This document shows positions 1 through 11,500 of a stretch of DNA of 64,000 nt, in pieces. Made by a program: the position numbers and the translations under genes. The DNA comes from Flavobacterium silvaticum (GTDB lineage: Bacteria; Bacteroidota; Bacteroidia; Flavobacteriales; Flavobacteriaceae): NCBI RefSeq assembly GCF_012911565.1, contig NZ_JAAMPU010000100.1, positions 119,335 through 183,334 of the forward strand. The letters run 5' to 3'. Position 1 is the stretch's first letter; each line of letters opens with the position of its first letter. Under the pieces are notes generated by a model. That model was not told the DNA's origin, made no database searches, and saw only the letters and a program-made list of their open reading frames with translations.

Positions 1-1162
1 CTTTACAAGTGGTGCAGCCGCCAGTTGTGTGTGGGCCGTAATTGGAATCGTTTGCCAGATTCCACTCAAAAGTAGCCTTGCTCCAGTTTCGCATCGATCC
101 AATCACTACATTTTTGACATGCCATCTTAAATCGCCGCCGAAGTCTCCGTTTGAAGGTGTGTATTGTTCGGTAAAATATACGTTACGATCCGGATGTGCA
201 TTGTGTACGGTACTCATGGCGGAAATTTCTCCTGCATAAAGGTGGAATGCCGATCCGTCTATAAAAGATTTTGCCGTAGCGTCGTTGAGAATGCTGATTG
301 GATAAACCGGATGGTCGCAATTGTGGTCGAATATGACAATCTTCGTGCTCAATCCGTTTGATTGGAAAGCAGGCCCGAGGTTGTTTTTGATAAAGTCGCG
401 CTGTTGTTCATAAGTCATGACCAAACTTGGCGTATTGTACGGGTTTTCAGGTTCGTTCTGTGGTGTGACTGCAGTTATTGTGATACCATTATCCGCCATT
501 CCCTGAATGTATTTCACGAAGTAATTGGCATAGGCCCCATAATATTGTGGCTGAAGTGATCCGCCCGTAAAACTTCCGTTGTCTTTCATCCAGACAGGTG
601 CAGACCAAGGCGCGGCGATAATTTTAATATTCGGATTTATAGCGAGGATTTCATTCAGAAGGCCGATGACTGCTGAATCATTCGATAGGCTGAAATTCGC
701 CAGTGTTTCATCTGTCTCACCGGTCGGCATATCATCATAAGTGAATGGATCCGCATTTAAATCGGATGCTCCAATGCTGAGTCGAAGGTACGATACGCGA
801 ATGCCATCGGTCCCGAATATTTCCTGTAATAATTCTTGTTTTTTTGCAGACGACAGCATATTGATTACCTGTACGCTGCCACCAGTTAAAGTATAACCGA
901 ATCCATCAACGGTCTGGAAAGTTTGTGAAGGATCAATGTCTACAAAACCGTTCGTATTTCCTGAAGTCCCGAATGCAATCGGATTGGTTTGTTTAGCCAA
1001 AAGTACGGACTGATTCGACTGTGTCAGCCAAAAATCGACTTCATTTACAATAGGTGTATCATCTGTAGGATCAACCGGATCCGGAGTTCCGCCATCGTTG
1101 CTGCTCGAACAGCCAATAAGGAAAATCAAAGCCGAAGCCGCAAGAAATAAAGACTTTTTCAT
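1..1162 (-). CDS. GH30-family glycosidase lipoprotein, 3' end off the window
   Basis: The minus strand is open from the ATG at 1162 to the window edge, about 387 codons with no stop, so the C-terminus is missing. The N-terminus is a lipoprotein signal with the lipobox LIGC (Cys18) and a Ser/Asp/Pro-rich linker. The mature part has the GH30 look: FQTVDGFGYTLTGG early on, then AAPWSAPVWMKDNGSF, the acid/base Glu in TPQNEPEN (about residue 235) and the nucleophile Glu in VYFTEQY (about residue 331). GH30 enzymes are glucosylceramidases, beta-1,6-glucanases, xylanases or related exo-enzymes. The specificity cannot be read from this fragment, but the closest feel is the glucosylceramidase/beta-1,6-glucanase branch. 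It probably sits on the cell surface. The neighbouring gene on the left is not visible. Confidence 0.88.
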   Translation of the reverse strand, partial: MKKSLFLAASALIFLIGCSSSNDGGTPDPVDPTDDTPIVNEVDFWLTQSNQSVLLAKQTNPIAFGTSGNTNGFVDIDPSQTFQTVDGFGYTLTGGSVQVINMLSSAKKQELLQEIFGTDGIRVSYLRLSIGASDLNADPFTYDDMPTGETDETLANFSLSNDSAVIGLLNEILAINPNIKIIAAPWSAPVWMKDNGSFTGGSLQPQYYGAYANYFVKYIQGMADNGITITAVTPQNEPENPYNTPSLVMTYEQQRDFIKNNLGPAFQSNGLSTKIVIFDHNCDHPVYPISILNDATAKSFIDGSAFHLYAGEISAMSTVHNAHPDRNVYFTEQYTPSNGDFGGDLRWHVKNVVIGSMRNWSKATFEWNLANDSNYGPHTTGGCTTCK

Positions 1163-1193
1163 GTTTTTGATAAGCTATTTTATGCTAAAGTAG

Positions 1194-1211
1194 GTAAACG
1201 CGTCAGTTTAC
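1194..1211 (-). promoter_or_regulatory. Inverted repeat upstream of the GH30 gene (possible operator)
   Basis: GTAAAC, six bases, GTTTAC forms a perfect 6-bp inverted repeat about 32 bp upstream of the GH30 start. It could be a regulator site or a 5'-UTR hairpin. The rest of the 300-bp divergent spacer (1163-1462) is AT-rich. I found no good TAnnTTTG element facing GH30, and only a weak TACATTAG facing the alcohol dehydrogenase at 1436-1443. Confidence 0.25.
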
Positions 1212-1462
1212 GAAAGCGTTGTAGTGGTGTCTGTGGAATCAATACCTATTATTTGTGTTTCATTTATTTGTGAATCAATTGTTTGGAAATAAATCAAAAT
1301 AGCTTTGTAGTGTTTTTGTAAGGTATTTTTATCTGAATCTATGCACATTTAAAGATTCTTTTATGGCTAATTTTCGGGATAAATTAAATTGGTCATTTTT
1401 ATTTTTAAGGAAACGCCTATTCAAATTTTTACGGGTACATTAGCAACAAAAAATTACAGCAC

Positions 1463-2509
1463 ATGACAACAACAGCAAAAGCATACGCCGCACAAACGGC
1501 AACAACTCCTCTGGCTCCGTGGACTTTCGAGAGACGTGACCTAAAACCTTACGACGTTCAATTCGACATTCTTTTTTGTGGTGTCTGCCACTCAGATTTG
1601 CACCAGGCGAGGGGAGAATGGGGAGGCGAAGTATTCCCGATGGTTCCGGGACATGAAATCGTAGGACGCGTAGTAGGCGTCGGAGAAAAGGTAACAAAAT
1701 TCAAAGTAGGCGACCTTGCAGGAACCGGATGTCTGGTAGATTCATGCCGCACCTGCGACAATTGTAAAAAAGGTCTCGAACAGTATTGTGAGAACGGAGG
1801 TTCCGGAACCTATAACAGCACCGAACAGGACAAAGTCACTCCAACTTACGGAGGTTACTCAAGTACGATTGTAGTCCACGAAGATTTCACCTTAAAGATT
1901 TCAGACAAACTCGACCTTGCCGCAACAGCTCCCTTGCTTTGTGCCGGAATCACGACCTATTCACCGTTGCGTCACTGGAAAGTGGGCGCGGGCGATAAAG
2001 TTGCCGTGGTTGGTTTGGGCGGATTGGGCCATATGGGCGTAAAGTTCGCCGCTGCTTTTGGGGCCGAAGTCACTGTATTGAGCACATCTGCAGACAAAGA
2101 GGCCGACGCCAGAAAACTCGGTGCACATAAATTCGTCGTTACCAAAGATGCGGACCAGATGAAAAGCGTTCGCGGTTATTTCGATTTTATTCTCGATACG
2201 GTTTCCGCACCTCATGACCTCAACGCTTACCTTGGCTTACTCCGTACCGATGGTGTCCTTTGTGTGGTGGGTGTTCCACCAGATGCACAGCCTGTCCATC
2301 ACTTCAGCGTAATCGGCGGGCGTAAATCTTTGGCAGGATCAGGAATTGGCGGTTTGCCGGAAACTCAGGAAATGCTTGATTTTTGTGCCGAACACGGAAT
2401 CGTTTCTGAAATCGAGATGATTGACATCAAAGACATCGAAGAAGCGTACAGCCGTATGCAAAAAGGTGACGTGCGTTACCGCTTTGTGATTGATATGGCG
2501 ACTTTGTAG
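1463..2509 (+). CDS. Zinc-dependent NAD(P) alcohol dehydrogenase (YahK/cinnamyl-alcohol type)
   Basis: A 348-residue medium-chain dehydrogenase. Catalytic zinc ligands are visible in FCGVCHSDLH (Cys42) and PGHE (His64), with a third Cys in LLCAGITTY. The structural zinc site is the four-cysteine loop at residues 95, 98, 101 and 109. The Rossmann motif GLGGLGHMGVKFA lies near residue 185. The length and the CGVCHSDLH/GGYSS signatures match the YahK/Adh aldehyde reductase group, which usually prefers NADPH and reduces aldehydes in the cytosol. It stands alone: divergent from GH30 and followed by its own terminator. The start is the first Met, 23 bp after the weak TACATTAG element. Confidence 0.9.
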   Translation: MTTTAKAYAAQTATTPLAPWTFERRDLKPYDVQFDILFCGVCHSDLHQARGEWGGEVFPMVPGHEIVGRVVGVGEKVTKFKVGDLAGTGCLVDSCRTCDNCKKGLEQYCENGGSGTYNSTEQDKVTPTYGGYSSTIVVHEDFTLKISDKLDLAATAPLLCAGITTYSPLRHWKVGAGDKVAVVGLGGLGHMGVKFAAAFGAEVTVLSTSADKEADARKLGAHKFVVTKDADQMKSVRGYFDFILDTVSAPHDLNAYLGLLRTDGVLCVVGVPPDAQPVHHFSVIGGRKSLAGSGIGGLPETQEMLDFCAEHGIVSEIEMIDIKDIEEAYSRMQKGDVRYRFVIDMATL

Positions 2510-2532
2510 TTAACAATGAACAATTAATAATG

Positions 2533-2563
2533 AATCCGCGGTCTTTTGGCTGCGGATTTTTTT
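2533..2563 (+). terminator. Rho-independent terminator after the alcohol dehydrogenase
   Basis: AATCCGC at 2533 pairs with GCGGATT, extended by two inner pairs, and is followed by a run of seven T. It lies 24 bp after the stop codon. Confidence 0.8.
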
Positions 2564-2586
2564 GTCCCTGAAAATTTATAAAAATA

Positions 2587-2613
2587 GAAAGCCGCCCAGG
2601 CCAGGCGGCTTTC
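2587..2613 (-). terminator. Terminator for the adhesin-SprF-OmpA operon
   Basis: A perfect 10-bp stem (GAAAGCCGCC/GGCGGCTTTC) with a 7-nt loop lies 28 bp beyond the OmpA stop. On the minus strand it runs into CTATTTTTAT. It closes the operon and faces the convergent dehydrogenase terminator. Confidence 0.8.
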
Positions 2614-2640
2614 AGTCCCCAAAAGTAAGTCCCCTAACAC

Positions 2641-4578
2641 TTACTTATCGATAACGATGAAGTCCGAACGTCGGTTGGCCAAATGTTCGGCATCGCTGCA
2701 TTTTACGCCATTTTTACACCGGTTGGTCAATCGGCTTTCACCGTAACCTATGGCACTTTCGATCCGGCTGGCATCGATTCCTTTGGATATGATGTAATCA
2801 CGTGTAGATTTGGCCCTGTTGTCTGAAAGTTTCAGGTTATAGGCATCTTTCCCGCGTGAATCGGTATGTGATTCGATCTTGATCTTCAAATGCGGGAATT
2901 TGGTCATCGCGAACACTACTTTGTCAAGTTCTGTCGCTGCCTGAGGCGTGATGTTCCATTTGTCGTATTCAAAGAAAATAGGGTTGATGGCGATCTTTTC
3001 GGTATTGCCTTGTTTTACGATCAGGTCGTCGTAATTGGTCAGCTCGAAGTCGAAATCCTTGGTCTCGTTTCCGTTTTTCTTACCGATGTCGATCTGTTTT
3101 TCCTCGCGGCTGTGATTCGCTTTTGTAGCTGCGAATTTATATGTCTTTCCACAAGGAACGGAAACCTTGTAATTTCCCTGACTGTCCGTACTGGCAGCCG
3201 TAACCGCATCGTCCATCAAGGTAGAAACGCTGACAGTGGCACCGGAAATCGGAAGTTTCGATTTGGCATTGACGACTTTTCCCGACACGATTTCGTCACA
3301 TGGAGCCGGAACTTTCGTAAACGAATAAATATCGTCATCGCCTTTGCCCGATTCCCTGTTGGAAGAGAAATAGCCGTATTTGTCCGTAGCGTCTACAATG
3401 TAGGCGAAGTCGTCCCAATTGCTGTTGATGGGAGCGCCAAGATTCCTCGGTTCAGAAAACGTCATATCCGGTTTCATTTTGGCCTCGTAAATGTCGAGGC
3501 CGCCCCAGCCGTAATGTCCGTCGGAAGCAAAATACAGCACGCCATTGTTGAAAAACGGGAACATATCTTCCCCAGGCGTATTGATGACGCTTCCCAAGTT
3601 ACGTGCCGGCCCGACCGTTCCTGCAGCATCGACTTCGGCTACATAGATATCTGAACCGCCCAAACCGCCGGGCATATCGGAAGCAAAAAACAGCCATTTC
3701 CCATCATTGCTCAACGCCGGATGACCTGTGGAATAGGCCGTGTTGTTGAAATTGAGGTCTTCGAGAGCGCCCAATTTCCCGTCGGTGATCCTGGCACGAA
3801 GAATCTTGAACTGGTTCGTCCCACTTTTGTCGTTGACCAGTTTCTTGTTGTTCTTGACGATGTTCCTCGTGTAATAAACCGTTTGGAGATCTGGGGTGAA
3901 AGCGGCCGATGCATCGTGGTATCTGGTCATCGATTCGGGAAATAAAGGCTGTGCATTAAACAAAGTCCCGTCGTTGACATTGCGTTCGGCCACATACAAA
4001 TCCAGGAATGGCTGCTGGTTCCAATTGTACAGTTTTTCATTGTATTTGGTGGTGTCTTTTGCAGATGCATAGACGATCCTCTCACCATAGAATGCCGTCC
4101 CAAAATCAGATTTGGTCGAATTGACATCCAAAAGCTTCGCTGTATACAACGGTTTCTCCTTTGCCAGGCTGTCCATCTGCTTTTTCTGGTTGGCATAAAG
4201 CGTCATCAACCGGTTATCGCCTTTGGCAGACAGATATTCCTTGGTGACCTTATCTGCCTTGGCGTAATCGAGCACGGCTTTGAGCGATTCGGTATACCGG
4301 ATGAAATAATCCTCGGGCATGGTCGGGCCCTGGATGTCGTACAATTTCTGGTAGTACGTCAAAGCCTCGCGCTTCTGGTGGATGTTGTAATGCGCATCGC
4401 CCGCCATTTTGAGTGTTTCGACACCGGGTTGCTGTTCTTCCGAAAGCGCTTCGTCATATAACCTGGCTGCTTCGGTGAAGGAGTATTGCCGGAAAAGCTT
4501 GTCGGCCTTTCTCAGCTTCGATTGTGCCGACGCTGTAAGCAACGTGAGGCACATCAGTAAAGTAAGTAGCTTTTTCAT
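2641..4578 (-). CDS. OmpA-family outer-membrane protein with PD40 propeller, partner of the adhesin
   Basis: 645 residues. A signal peptide (LLTLLMCLTLLTASAQ) is followed by a TPR-like helical region (about 20-130). WD40-like PD40 blades come next (about 200-430; SNDGKWLFFASDMPGGLGGSDIY and similar). Then there is a carboxypeptidase-regulatory-like beta domain (about 437-515) and a C-terminal OmpA peptidoglycan-binding domain (about 535-645; ESHTDSRGKDAYN, SDNRAKSTRDYI). This architecture is typical of OmpA proteins encoded last in PorP/SprF cassettes. They are thought to link the outer-membrane complex to the cell wall near type IX secretion substrates. It starts 12 bp after the SprF-like gene and ends at a strong terminator. 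It is not the core PorE, because no other core T9SS genes are nearby. Confidence 0.88.
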   Translation of the reverse strand: MKKLLTLLMCLTLLTASAQSKLRKADKLFRQYSFTEAARLYDEALSEEQQPGVETLKMAGDAHYNIHQKREALTYYQKLYDIQGPTMPEDYFIRYTESLKAVLDYAKADKVTKEYLSAKGDNRLMTLYANQKKQMDSLAKEKPLYTAKLLDVNSTKSDFGTAFYGERIVYASAKDTTKYNEKLYNWNQQPFLDLYVAERNVNDGTLFNAQPLFPESMTRYHDASAAFTPDLQTVYYTRNIVKNNKKLVNDKSGTNQFKILRARITDGKLGALEDLNFNNTAYSTGHPALSNDGKWLFFASDMPGGLGGSDIYVAEVDAAGTVGPARNLGSVINTPGEDMFPFFNNGVLYFASDGHYGWGGLDIYEAKMKPDMTFSEPRNLGAPINSNWDDFAYIVDATDKYGYFSSNRESGKGDDDIYSFTKVPAPCDEIVSGKVVNAKSKLPISGATVSVSTLMDDAVTAASTDSQGNYKVSVPCGKTYKFAATKANHSREEKQIDIGKKNGNETKDFDFELTNYDDLIVKQGNTEKIAINPIFFEYDKWNITPQAATELDKVVFAMTKFPHLKIKIESHTDSRGKDAYNLKLSDNRAKSTRDYIISKGIDASRIESAIGYGESRLTNRCKNGVKCSDAEHLANRRSDFIVIDK

Positions 4579-4589
4579 GGGGTAGGGAT

Positions 4590-5513
4590 TTAGAAGAATC
4601 GGGGAGATTTGATTTGGGACGATTTCTGGTTCATCTGGAATCGGATGAAAATCTCATGTGTACCGTTGTTGTACTTGTTGAGATCGGTCACGGTATGGTC
4701 GTAAGCATATCCGATGAAAAAATCACGCGAAATCTGGAAACCGGCCAATCCGGAAACCGAATCGTTGAACCTGTACGCCGCTCCGAGTACGAATTTCTCC
4801 AGGAACATAAAGTTGCCCGACAGGTTGTAGGTGACCGGCGCGCCTGTTACCACACGAATCAAGGCAGCAGGCTTGAACTTGAGGTTGTCCGATAAATCGA
4901 AAACATAGCCCGCAGATAAATTGTAGTGGAGTCGGTCCGGATCGACTTCTTCCGCGATATCATCGTAATAATCGCTTTTGATAAAACTTGGGACAGACAA
5001 TCCGACGTACCAATTCTCTTTGTAAAGGAACATTCCGGCTCCAATCTGAGGCATGAATTTATTGTCGATGTTCTGATTGAGCAAGGCATCATTCTCATCG
5101 TAGAATCGTCCTTTTGACCAGTCGATATTCATTATCCGCGCACCGGCATTAAGCCCGAAAGCCAGTTTGGTATCGTGGTTCAGGTTGATGGTGTACGAAA
5201 ATGATCCGTTGATGTAGACTTCGCTCGAAGGCCCGAGTTTGTCATTGACGACAGAGAAACCAAGTCCGAGCTTATCGTTGCGCAACGGACTATGGACTGT
5301 GAGCGATTGTGTTTCAGGAGCTCCGTCAATCCCGACCCATTGCGAGCGGTGAAGCAAAATAGCTTCAAGGCTTCCTGTTGACCCGGCATAGGCCGGATTG
5401 ATGACCAGTTGGTTGTACATGTATTGCGTATAACCCGGATCTTGTTGGGCATTTCCCTTAATCGACAGCGCGAGGAAAAATGCCATACTGATTGTATATA
5501 TGTTGCGTTTCAT
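4590..5513 (-). CDS. PorP/SprF-family type IX secretion outer-membrane protein
   Basis: About 307 residues when started at MKRNIYTISMAFFLALS, which gives a clean signal peptide ending ...NAQ. A longer reading to 5567 would overlap the adhesin and put 18 residues before the signal. The mature start QQDPGYTQYMYNQLVINPAYAGS is the family hallmark, followed by a predicted beta-barrel ending in FFIGYAYDHTVTDLNKYN and HEIFIRF. In Flavobacterium, SprF-like proteins are specifically needed for export or attachment of SprB-like and other type B-CTD substrates. The position directly after the giant adhesin (32-bp gap) implies a dedicated partner role. Confidence 0.92.
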   Translation of the reverse strand: MKRNIYTISMAFFLALSIKGNAQQDPGYTQYMYNQLVINPAYAGSTGSLEAILLHRSQWVGIDGAPETQSLTVHSPLRNDKLGLGFSVVNDKLGPSSEVYINGSFSYTINLNHDTKLAFGLNAGARIMNIDWSKGRFYDENDALLNQNIDNKFMPQIGAGMFLYKENWYVGLSVPSFIKSDYYDDIAEEVDPDRLHYNLSAGYVFDLSDNLKFKPAALIRVVTGAPVTYNLSGNFMFLEKFVLGAAYRFNDSVSGLAGFQISRDFFIGYAYDHTVTDLNKYNNGTHEIFIRFQMNQKSSQIKSPRFF

Positions 5514-5545
5514 GTTTACAAATTTTATGTTGGACAATTTTCCTG

Positions 5546-8500
5546 TTAGCGCATGAGGTATACCCATCCTTGTTTGGCTTCGGTTCCGTCACCCAGTTCG
5601 AGTACGTAGTAGTACGTTCCGGCAGGAAGCATCTTATCCTGGTTCACCGGTGAGTTTTGGTTGGCCATACCGTCCCAATTGTTCTGGTAATTGCGCATTT
5701 TGTAGACGAGTACGCCGTATCGGTTGAAAACCTGTAGCACGCTGTTCGGGTAATTTTCGATACAGTCTATACGGAAGGTTTCATTTTGTCCGTCGCCATT
5801 CGGGGTGAATTCGTTGAATACGACAAGGCAGATAGGTTCAACCCAGGCTTCAGCCCCGTTGTTCAGCACATTGGAATCGTCCGGTACGGAATCATCTATG
5901 GTCACGGAATTCATATAATCGCCTGTTCCATTCACGATCACCGTAATGGTCAGCGTTGCAGAAGTATTGCCCAACAGCGAAGAAATGAGCCATATGCCTG
6001 TTCCCGGAACATAAACCCCGGCAGTGGCATCGAAGCGGACCAATGTATAACCTGTCGGAAGCAATTCGTTTATCATGACATCGGTAAAGTGTGTCACACC
6101 GCTGTTGTTCACTGTTATCGTAAATGTTACTTCTTCTCCTATACCGGGCGTAAATACATCGACGACTTTGGTTATGGTCAGATCGGAACAAACGGAAAGC
6201 GTCACATCAAGCGAGGCAGATGCCGTGTTGCCGCAAGTCGCATCGGTATACAAAACGGCGACGCTAGCTGTACCCGCAACGTTCCATTCAACGGTTACGG
6301 TATTGTCTGATACGGATCCGCCGGCAGTTATGGTTCCGCCAATGATTGTCCAGATGTAATTGATCATCCCCGGCGCAGTAGTGTATGTCACTGATTCAGA
6401 AACACAGGATTGGGCTGAACCGCCAGTGATTTCTGCCGTTGCCGAACCTGAAACCGTAACTGTTATTTCAAGCCTTACGCTGCTTTCGCATCCATTTTCG
6501 ACCAATGCAACATAATAGGTTCCACTTAGTAGAGCTGCTGTCGCGGATACTGGTGTTCCGCCTGTAGCAGTCGTGTAGAAAACCACATCGGTTTCCGCTA
6601 CGTCCAGATCGGCGACTGTCGGATTGTTTGCCTGACAGAAGTTCTGTGACGCACTTGAAGTCGTAGGCGTTGCCGGATTTCCGATTGAAACGGCAATTTC
6701 AAGACGAATAGTACTTTCACAAGTTCCTTCTACAAACGCTACATAATAAGTTCCTGCCGATAAAGCTGCCGTAGGTTCCAAAGCAGTTCCTCCGGTTGGC
6801 GATGTGTAAAAGACAACGCTGGTCTCATTTACCTGAAGATCGGCTACGGTCGGATTGTCGGACAGACAGAAATCCTGTGACGCATCGTTCGTCGTCGGTG
6901 TTGCCGGATTGACGATGGTTACGGTAATTTCCAGGCGCACGTTGCTTTCACAATTTCCATCGGAAATAGAGGCGTAGTAGGTACCGCTCGTCAAGATCTC
7001 GGTCGGATTGATCATGTTTCCACCCACAGCCGCATCAAAGAAAACAACACCTGATTCGTTGACCTGTATGTCAACGACAGTCGGAGCATCTGAAGCGCAG
7101 AATGCCTGACTTACGGAATTGGTTGTTGGTGTTCCGGGATTACCGATCGTAACGCTGATTTCGAGCCGGACGGCGCTTGCGCAGATGACATTCTCAAAAG
7201 CGACATAATATATTCCGTCAGTCAGAGGTGTATTACTATCAAGTTGATTTCCGCCGGTGGCTGCATCAAAGAAGACCACATTCGTCTCATTTACCTGAAG
7301 ATAGGCGACAGTCGGATTGTCCGTGGCGCAGAAATGTTGCGACGGGCTGTTCGTAGTCGGTGTTCCCGGATCGTCGATTGAAATTGCAATGGCAAGCCTG
7401 ATGGAACTTTCACAGCCGTTTTCAACATGTGCTACATAATAGGTTCCGGCAACAAGCGGTGTCGATGGATCAATTGCGTTTCCGGCATTTGCTGCATCAT
7501 AAAAGACAACTGCTGTTTCGTTGACCTGGATATCTGCAACCGTAGGATTATCGCCCTGGCAGAAAATCTGTGTAGTGTTATTCGTCGTAGGAACCGCCGG
7601 ATCATTCACGGTCACAGTGATTGCCAAACGAACGTCACTTGCGCAAAGTCCATTCGTAAAGCCGGCATAATAGATACCTGAAATCAACGGTTCGGTTGTG
7701 TCGAACGCATTTCCTCCGACAGCGGCATCATAAAAAGTGACATCGGCCTCATTGACTTGTATGTTGGCAACCGTCGGTGTATCGATAAGGCAGAAATCCT
7801 GGGAATCGTCAGTCGTGGTTGGTGTTCCAACCGCAGTAACATTGACGGTAATAGCCAAACGGATGCTGCTTTCGCAACCTGTTTGGGGATCTACCTGGGT
7901 AACATAGTATGTTCCTGAAACCAAAACCGTGTCGGTCGGTAAAGGCTGTCCGCCGGTCTCGACATCGTATATGTTTATGTTAGATTCGTTCACATCAAGG
8001 TCGGCAACGGTCGCATTATCTGCAGCACAGAAATTCTGGACCACTTTATCTGTCGTTGGCGTCGCAGGATCCTGGATGTCGATGGTTATGGCAAGACGCA
8101 TCGAACTCTCGCATCCGTTTTCCACATTTACGGCATAATACATTCCTGCTGTGAGTGGAGTAGCCGGATCAATTATAGTTCCACCGGTTTCGGCATCATA
8201 GAATACAACAGTCGTTTCATTTACTTGGATGTCCGCTACGGTAGGATTATCTGACAGACAGAAAATCTGGGTTGCATTATCCGTAGTAGGCGTTGCGGGA
8301 TCATTCACATTCACCGTGATTTCCAGACGGATGTCGCTTTCGCATATCCCATCGATCAATGCGGCATAATAGATACCCGAAACCAACGGAGCAGTCGGAT
8401 CATAAGAATTCCCGCCACTTGCCGCATCGTAAAAAACAACGCCGGTTTCGTTGACCTGGATATTGGCTACCGTAGGAGCATTGGCGAGACAGAAATCCTG

Positions 8501-11500
8501 GTTGTCATCTGAAGTTGTCGGAGTTGGCACAGTAGTGACATTGACGTCGATGACAAGCCGTACGCTGCTTTCACAACCGGTTGCTGATTCAACCTGGGTT
8601 ACATAGTACGTTCCTGATGCCAATGGTGTTTCCGCGGCAAGTGCTTGTCCGCCATCAGGCATATCGTAAATAGTCACGTTCGACTCATTGATGTCGAGAT
8701 CTGCAACCGTAGGATTGTTCCCTGCGCAGAATTCCTGTGCTGTATTCGAAGTCGTTGGAGTTGCCGGATTGCTTATCGTGACGGTAATGGCCAGACGCGA
8801 AGTACTTTGGCAGATTCCGTCGATAATGGCGGCATAATATGTTCCTGCTGTAAGTGGGCTTGCAGATGCGTAAGCTGTTCCACCGACAGGGAGGTTGTAG
8901 AAAACGACTCCGGTTTCATTGACCTGTATATCGGCTACGGTCGGATTGTCGACGGCGCAGAAATTTTGTGAAGCGGCTTCTGTCGTAGGCGTTGCCGGAT
9001 TACCGATAGTTACCGTAATGGCCAATCGTGTCGTGCTTTGGCAAATACCATTCGATAATGAGGCGTAATAGGTAGTTCCATTGACGAGTGGTGTAGAAGC
9101 AGACAGCAATGTTCCTCCGGTTGAAGCGGTGTAAAACAACACTCCGGATTCGTTCACCTGAATATCGGCTACAGTCGGATTGTTTCCGGAACAGAAATTC
9201 TGGGTCGTGCTATTCGTGGTTGGAGTTGGCAGGCTTCCTACCGTTACGACTACATCTGCGAGGTTCCCGGCCTGGTTGATACAGGTCGAAGCGCTTGTCA
9301 CGGCTACATAGAACGTATACGGGCTTGACGTATCTGACAGACCGGTTATGGTCAGCGAACTTCCGTCGGCGGCAATATCGAATGTTGCTGTCCCGACGAC
9401 TTGTCCATCCGCAATCGATTGAGAAAGATTGTTTGAAAAATAGTAGGTAAATTGGGCAGAAGCCAATGAGCTTGTAGGTGTAATGACGACGGTTCCGTTA
9501 AGGCATATTCCCACATCGGCTACCGAAATGTCAGCAGCTGAGGAAGGCGGCAAAATGGTGAACGTGATTTGGGTTCTGTCGTCTGCAGCAGTCTGGCAGT
9601 ATTCATTCGAACTGATGCCGACAAAATACGTATATGTTCCCGGTGCCAGTCCAGTAAGCGGCAAGGAACTTCCGGTTTGGTTCGCAATCTGCGTAAGCGT
9701 AGTTCCGTTGGATGCATACCAGTAGAATACCGGATTGGTTATGGTAAGTGTGGAATTTAGCGTCGCAAGCAGCGTCACATTTCCATTCGGCGCACAAATA
9801 GAAGTCTGCGCACTTCCGTTGATACTTATGGACTGTATGGCATTTTCCGGAGCGGTTTCGGTAACATTTACCGTCACTTTTCCGCGGCTAAGGAACGAAC
9901 ACCCGAATCGTATCGGCTGGATCCAAAAAGTATGAGGCCCCGCAGCCAATGTAGCCGGAATAGCAAATGAATTCCCAGTAGCCACTACATTTCCCCCGGT
10001 TTCGCTATCGTACCAAATGAATGACGTACATGGTACAGATGCGGCTTCAAGTGAAATGGTCTGGCCCTGGCATGCCGTGATGTTGTTATTTACATCGGCA
10101 TTGAGAACATGCGTATTGGCCAATCGTTCCACATCGTGTACATTGAGAAATTCAAGTACACCGGCTACACCACCGAACCGGATTCTGAGACGATCAAATG
10201 TAGCATTTGGCGTAAAGGTCACGAGTGCCGATTGTCCGCCGTTGAGCAATTCCACAGAAAGGATCGCAGATGATATCGCGGTTCCGGAAACAGCGTTGTT
10301 TAACATGGGTTGGATTGTCAGCCCGGCTAAAACTCCTGCGCTCAACACAGTTCCCGGTTTTGACAACCGCATACGGACCTGGTCGCCCTGGATGGATGGC
10401 GTATTGAACACTACGGTCAGTTCAGCGGCAGCAAGTACGCCAAGACCACTATACATGGTAGCAGCAGTCGTAGTGCTGTTATCGATGGCCTGGAACGGAT
10501 CGTTGACGCCGACGGTAGAGGTCAATGCACCGACTCCGAGGTCTACAGCACCATAAAGAACGTCTCTCACATCGTCTCCACAAGCTACTTGTGTCGCGGC
10601 TGTGTAGTAATATGCATCAAAGACCTTTGCATTCTGGGCCACGCTGACGGTTGAGCCGATTACGATTCGTACGCCGTCATAAGCCTGTGGACCCGAAGTG
10701 TTTGAAGGAACAAAAGTATACTCAAACGTGTTTTGTCCCGGAAGCAGATCGACGAGCGAGCCAGATACGGCCTGTAGTGTTCCTATGGTTTGTGGTACTC
10801 CCGATGCATTCCGCTTGGTTCCGATCACCGAAAATCCGCCAATAAGCGTCAACCCGCTGTATTGTGACCCCAGTTTAATAGTGACCGGAGTCCCGGCAGC
10901 AATGGTTTCTTCCCATTGGAGCGTTTGCCAGGTTGTTCCCACGCCGAGCAATCCGACGCCTGTTGTAATTGTGGAATAGGTCTGCAGATTGGCATCGACT
11001 GCACTCGGGGCATTCGAAACGCCTCCCGTAAGAATCGAACTCCAGCTTTGCATAGTGGCAAAATCAGGTTGTGTGAGTGGCGGGCAACTGGCCGGATCAA
11101 GTACGGTGACTGTTATTGCGGCACTTGAAGAACATCCGGCATTGGTTGCAACCGCGGTAAATGAATAGACACCGGTGGCTGTAAATACTGGGGTTGTATT
11201 TGACGCTAACGCAATACCTGACGCATTATACCAAACAATTGTTCCGGCAGATGTGGTGGCGTTAAGCGTGACACTGTTCCCAACCGTAGTGACCAAAGCA
11301 TTCGATGACAAAGTAATCTGCGGTTGTTGGTTTACTGTTACGATCACAGGAGTCAGGGTAGAAGCACAGGTTCCGTTAGGGCCTTGAGCCTGTATGGAAT
11401 AGTTTCCGCTGGTTGTGATAGATGCTGCGGCTTCGGCAGTAATTGCGGTTCCCGACCCATTATAGAAAGTGTAGGTGTTATTCGGATCGAAATTCAGGAT

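Noticed and set aside
2890..3654. 254-codon plus-strand ORF opposite the OmpA-family gene
   Set aside because: Antisense of strongly supported PD40/OmpA coding sequence; no domain.
10017..10556. 179-codon plus-strand ORF within the adhesin
   Set aside because: Antisense of a repetitive Thr/Ser/Asn-rich gene, which leaves opposite frames open by chance.
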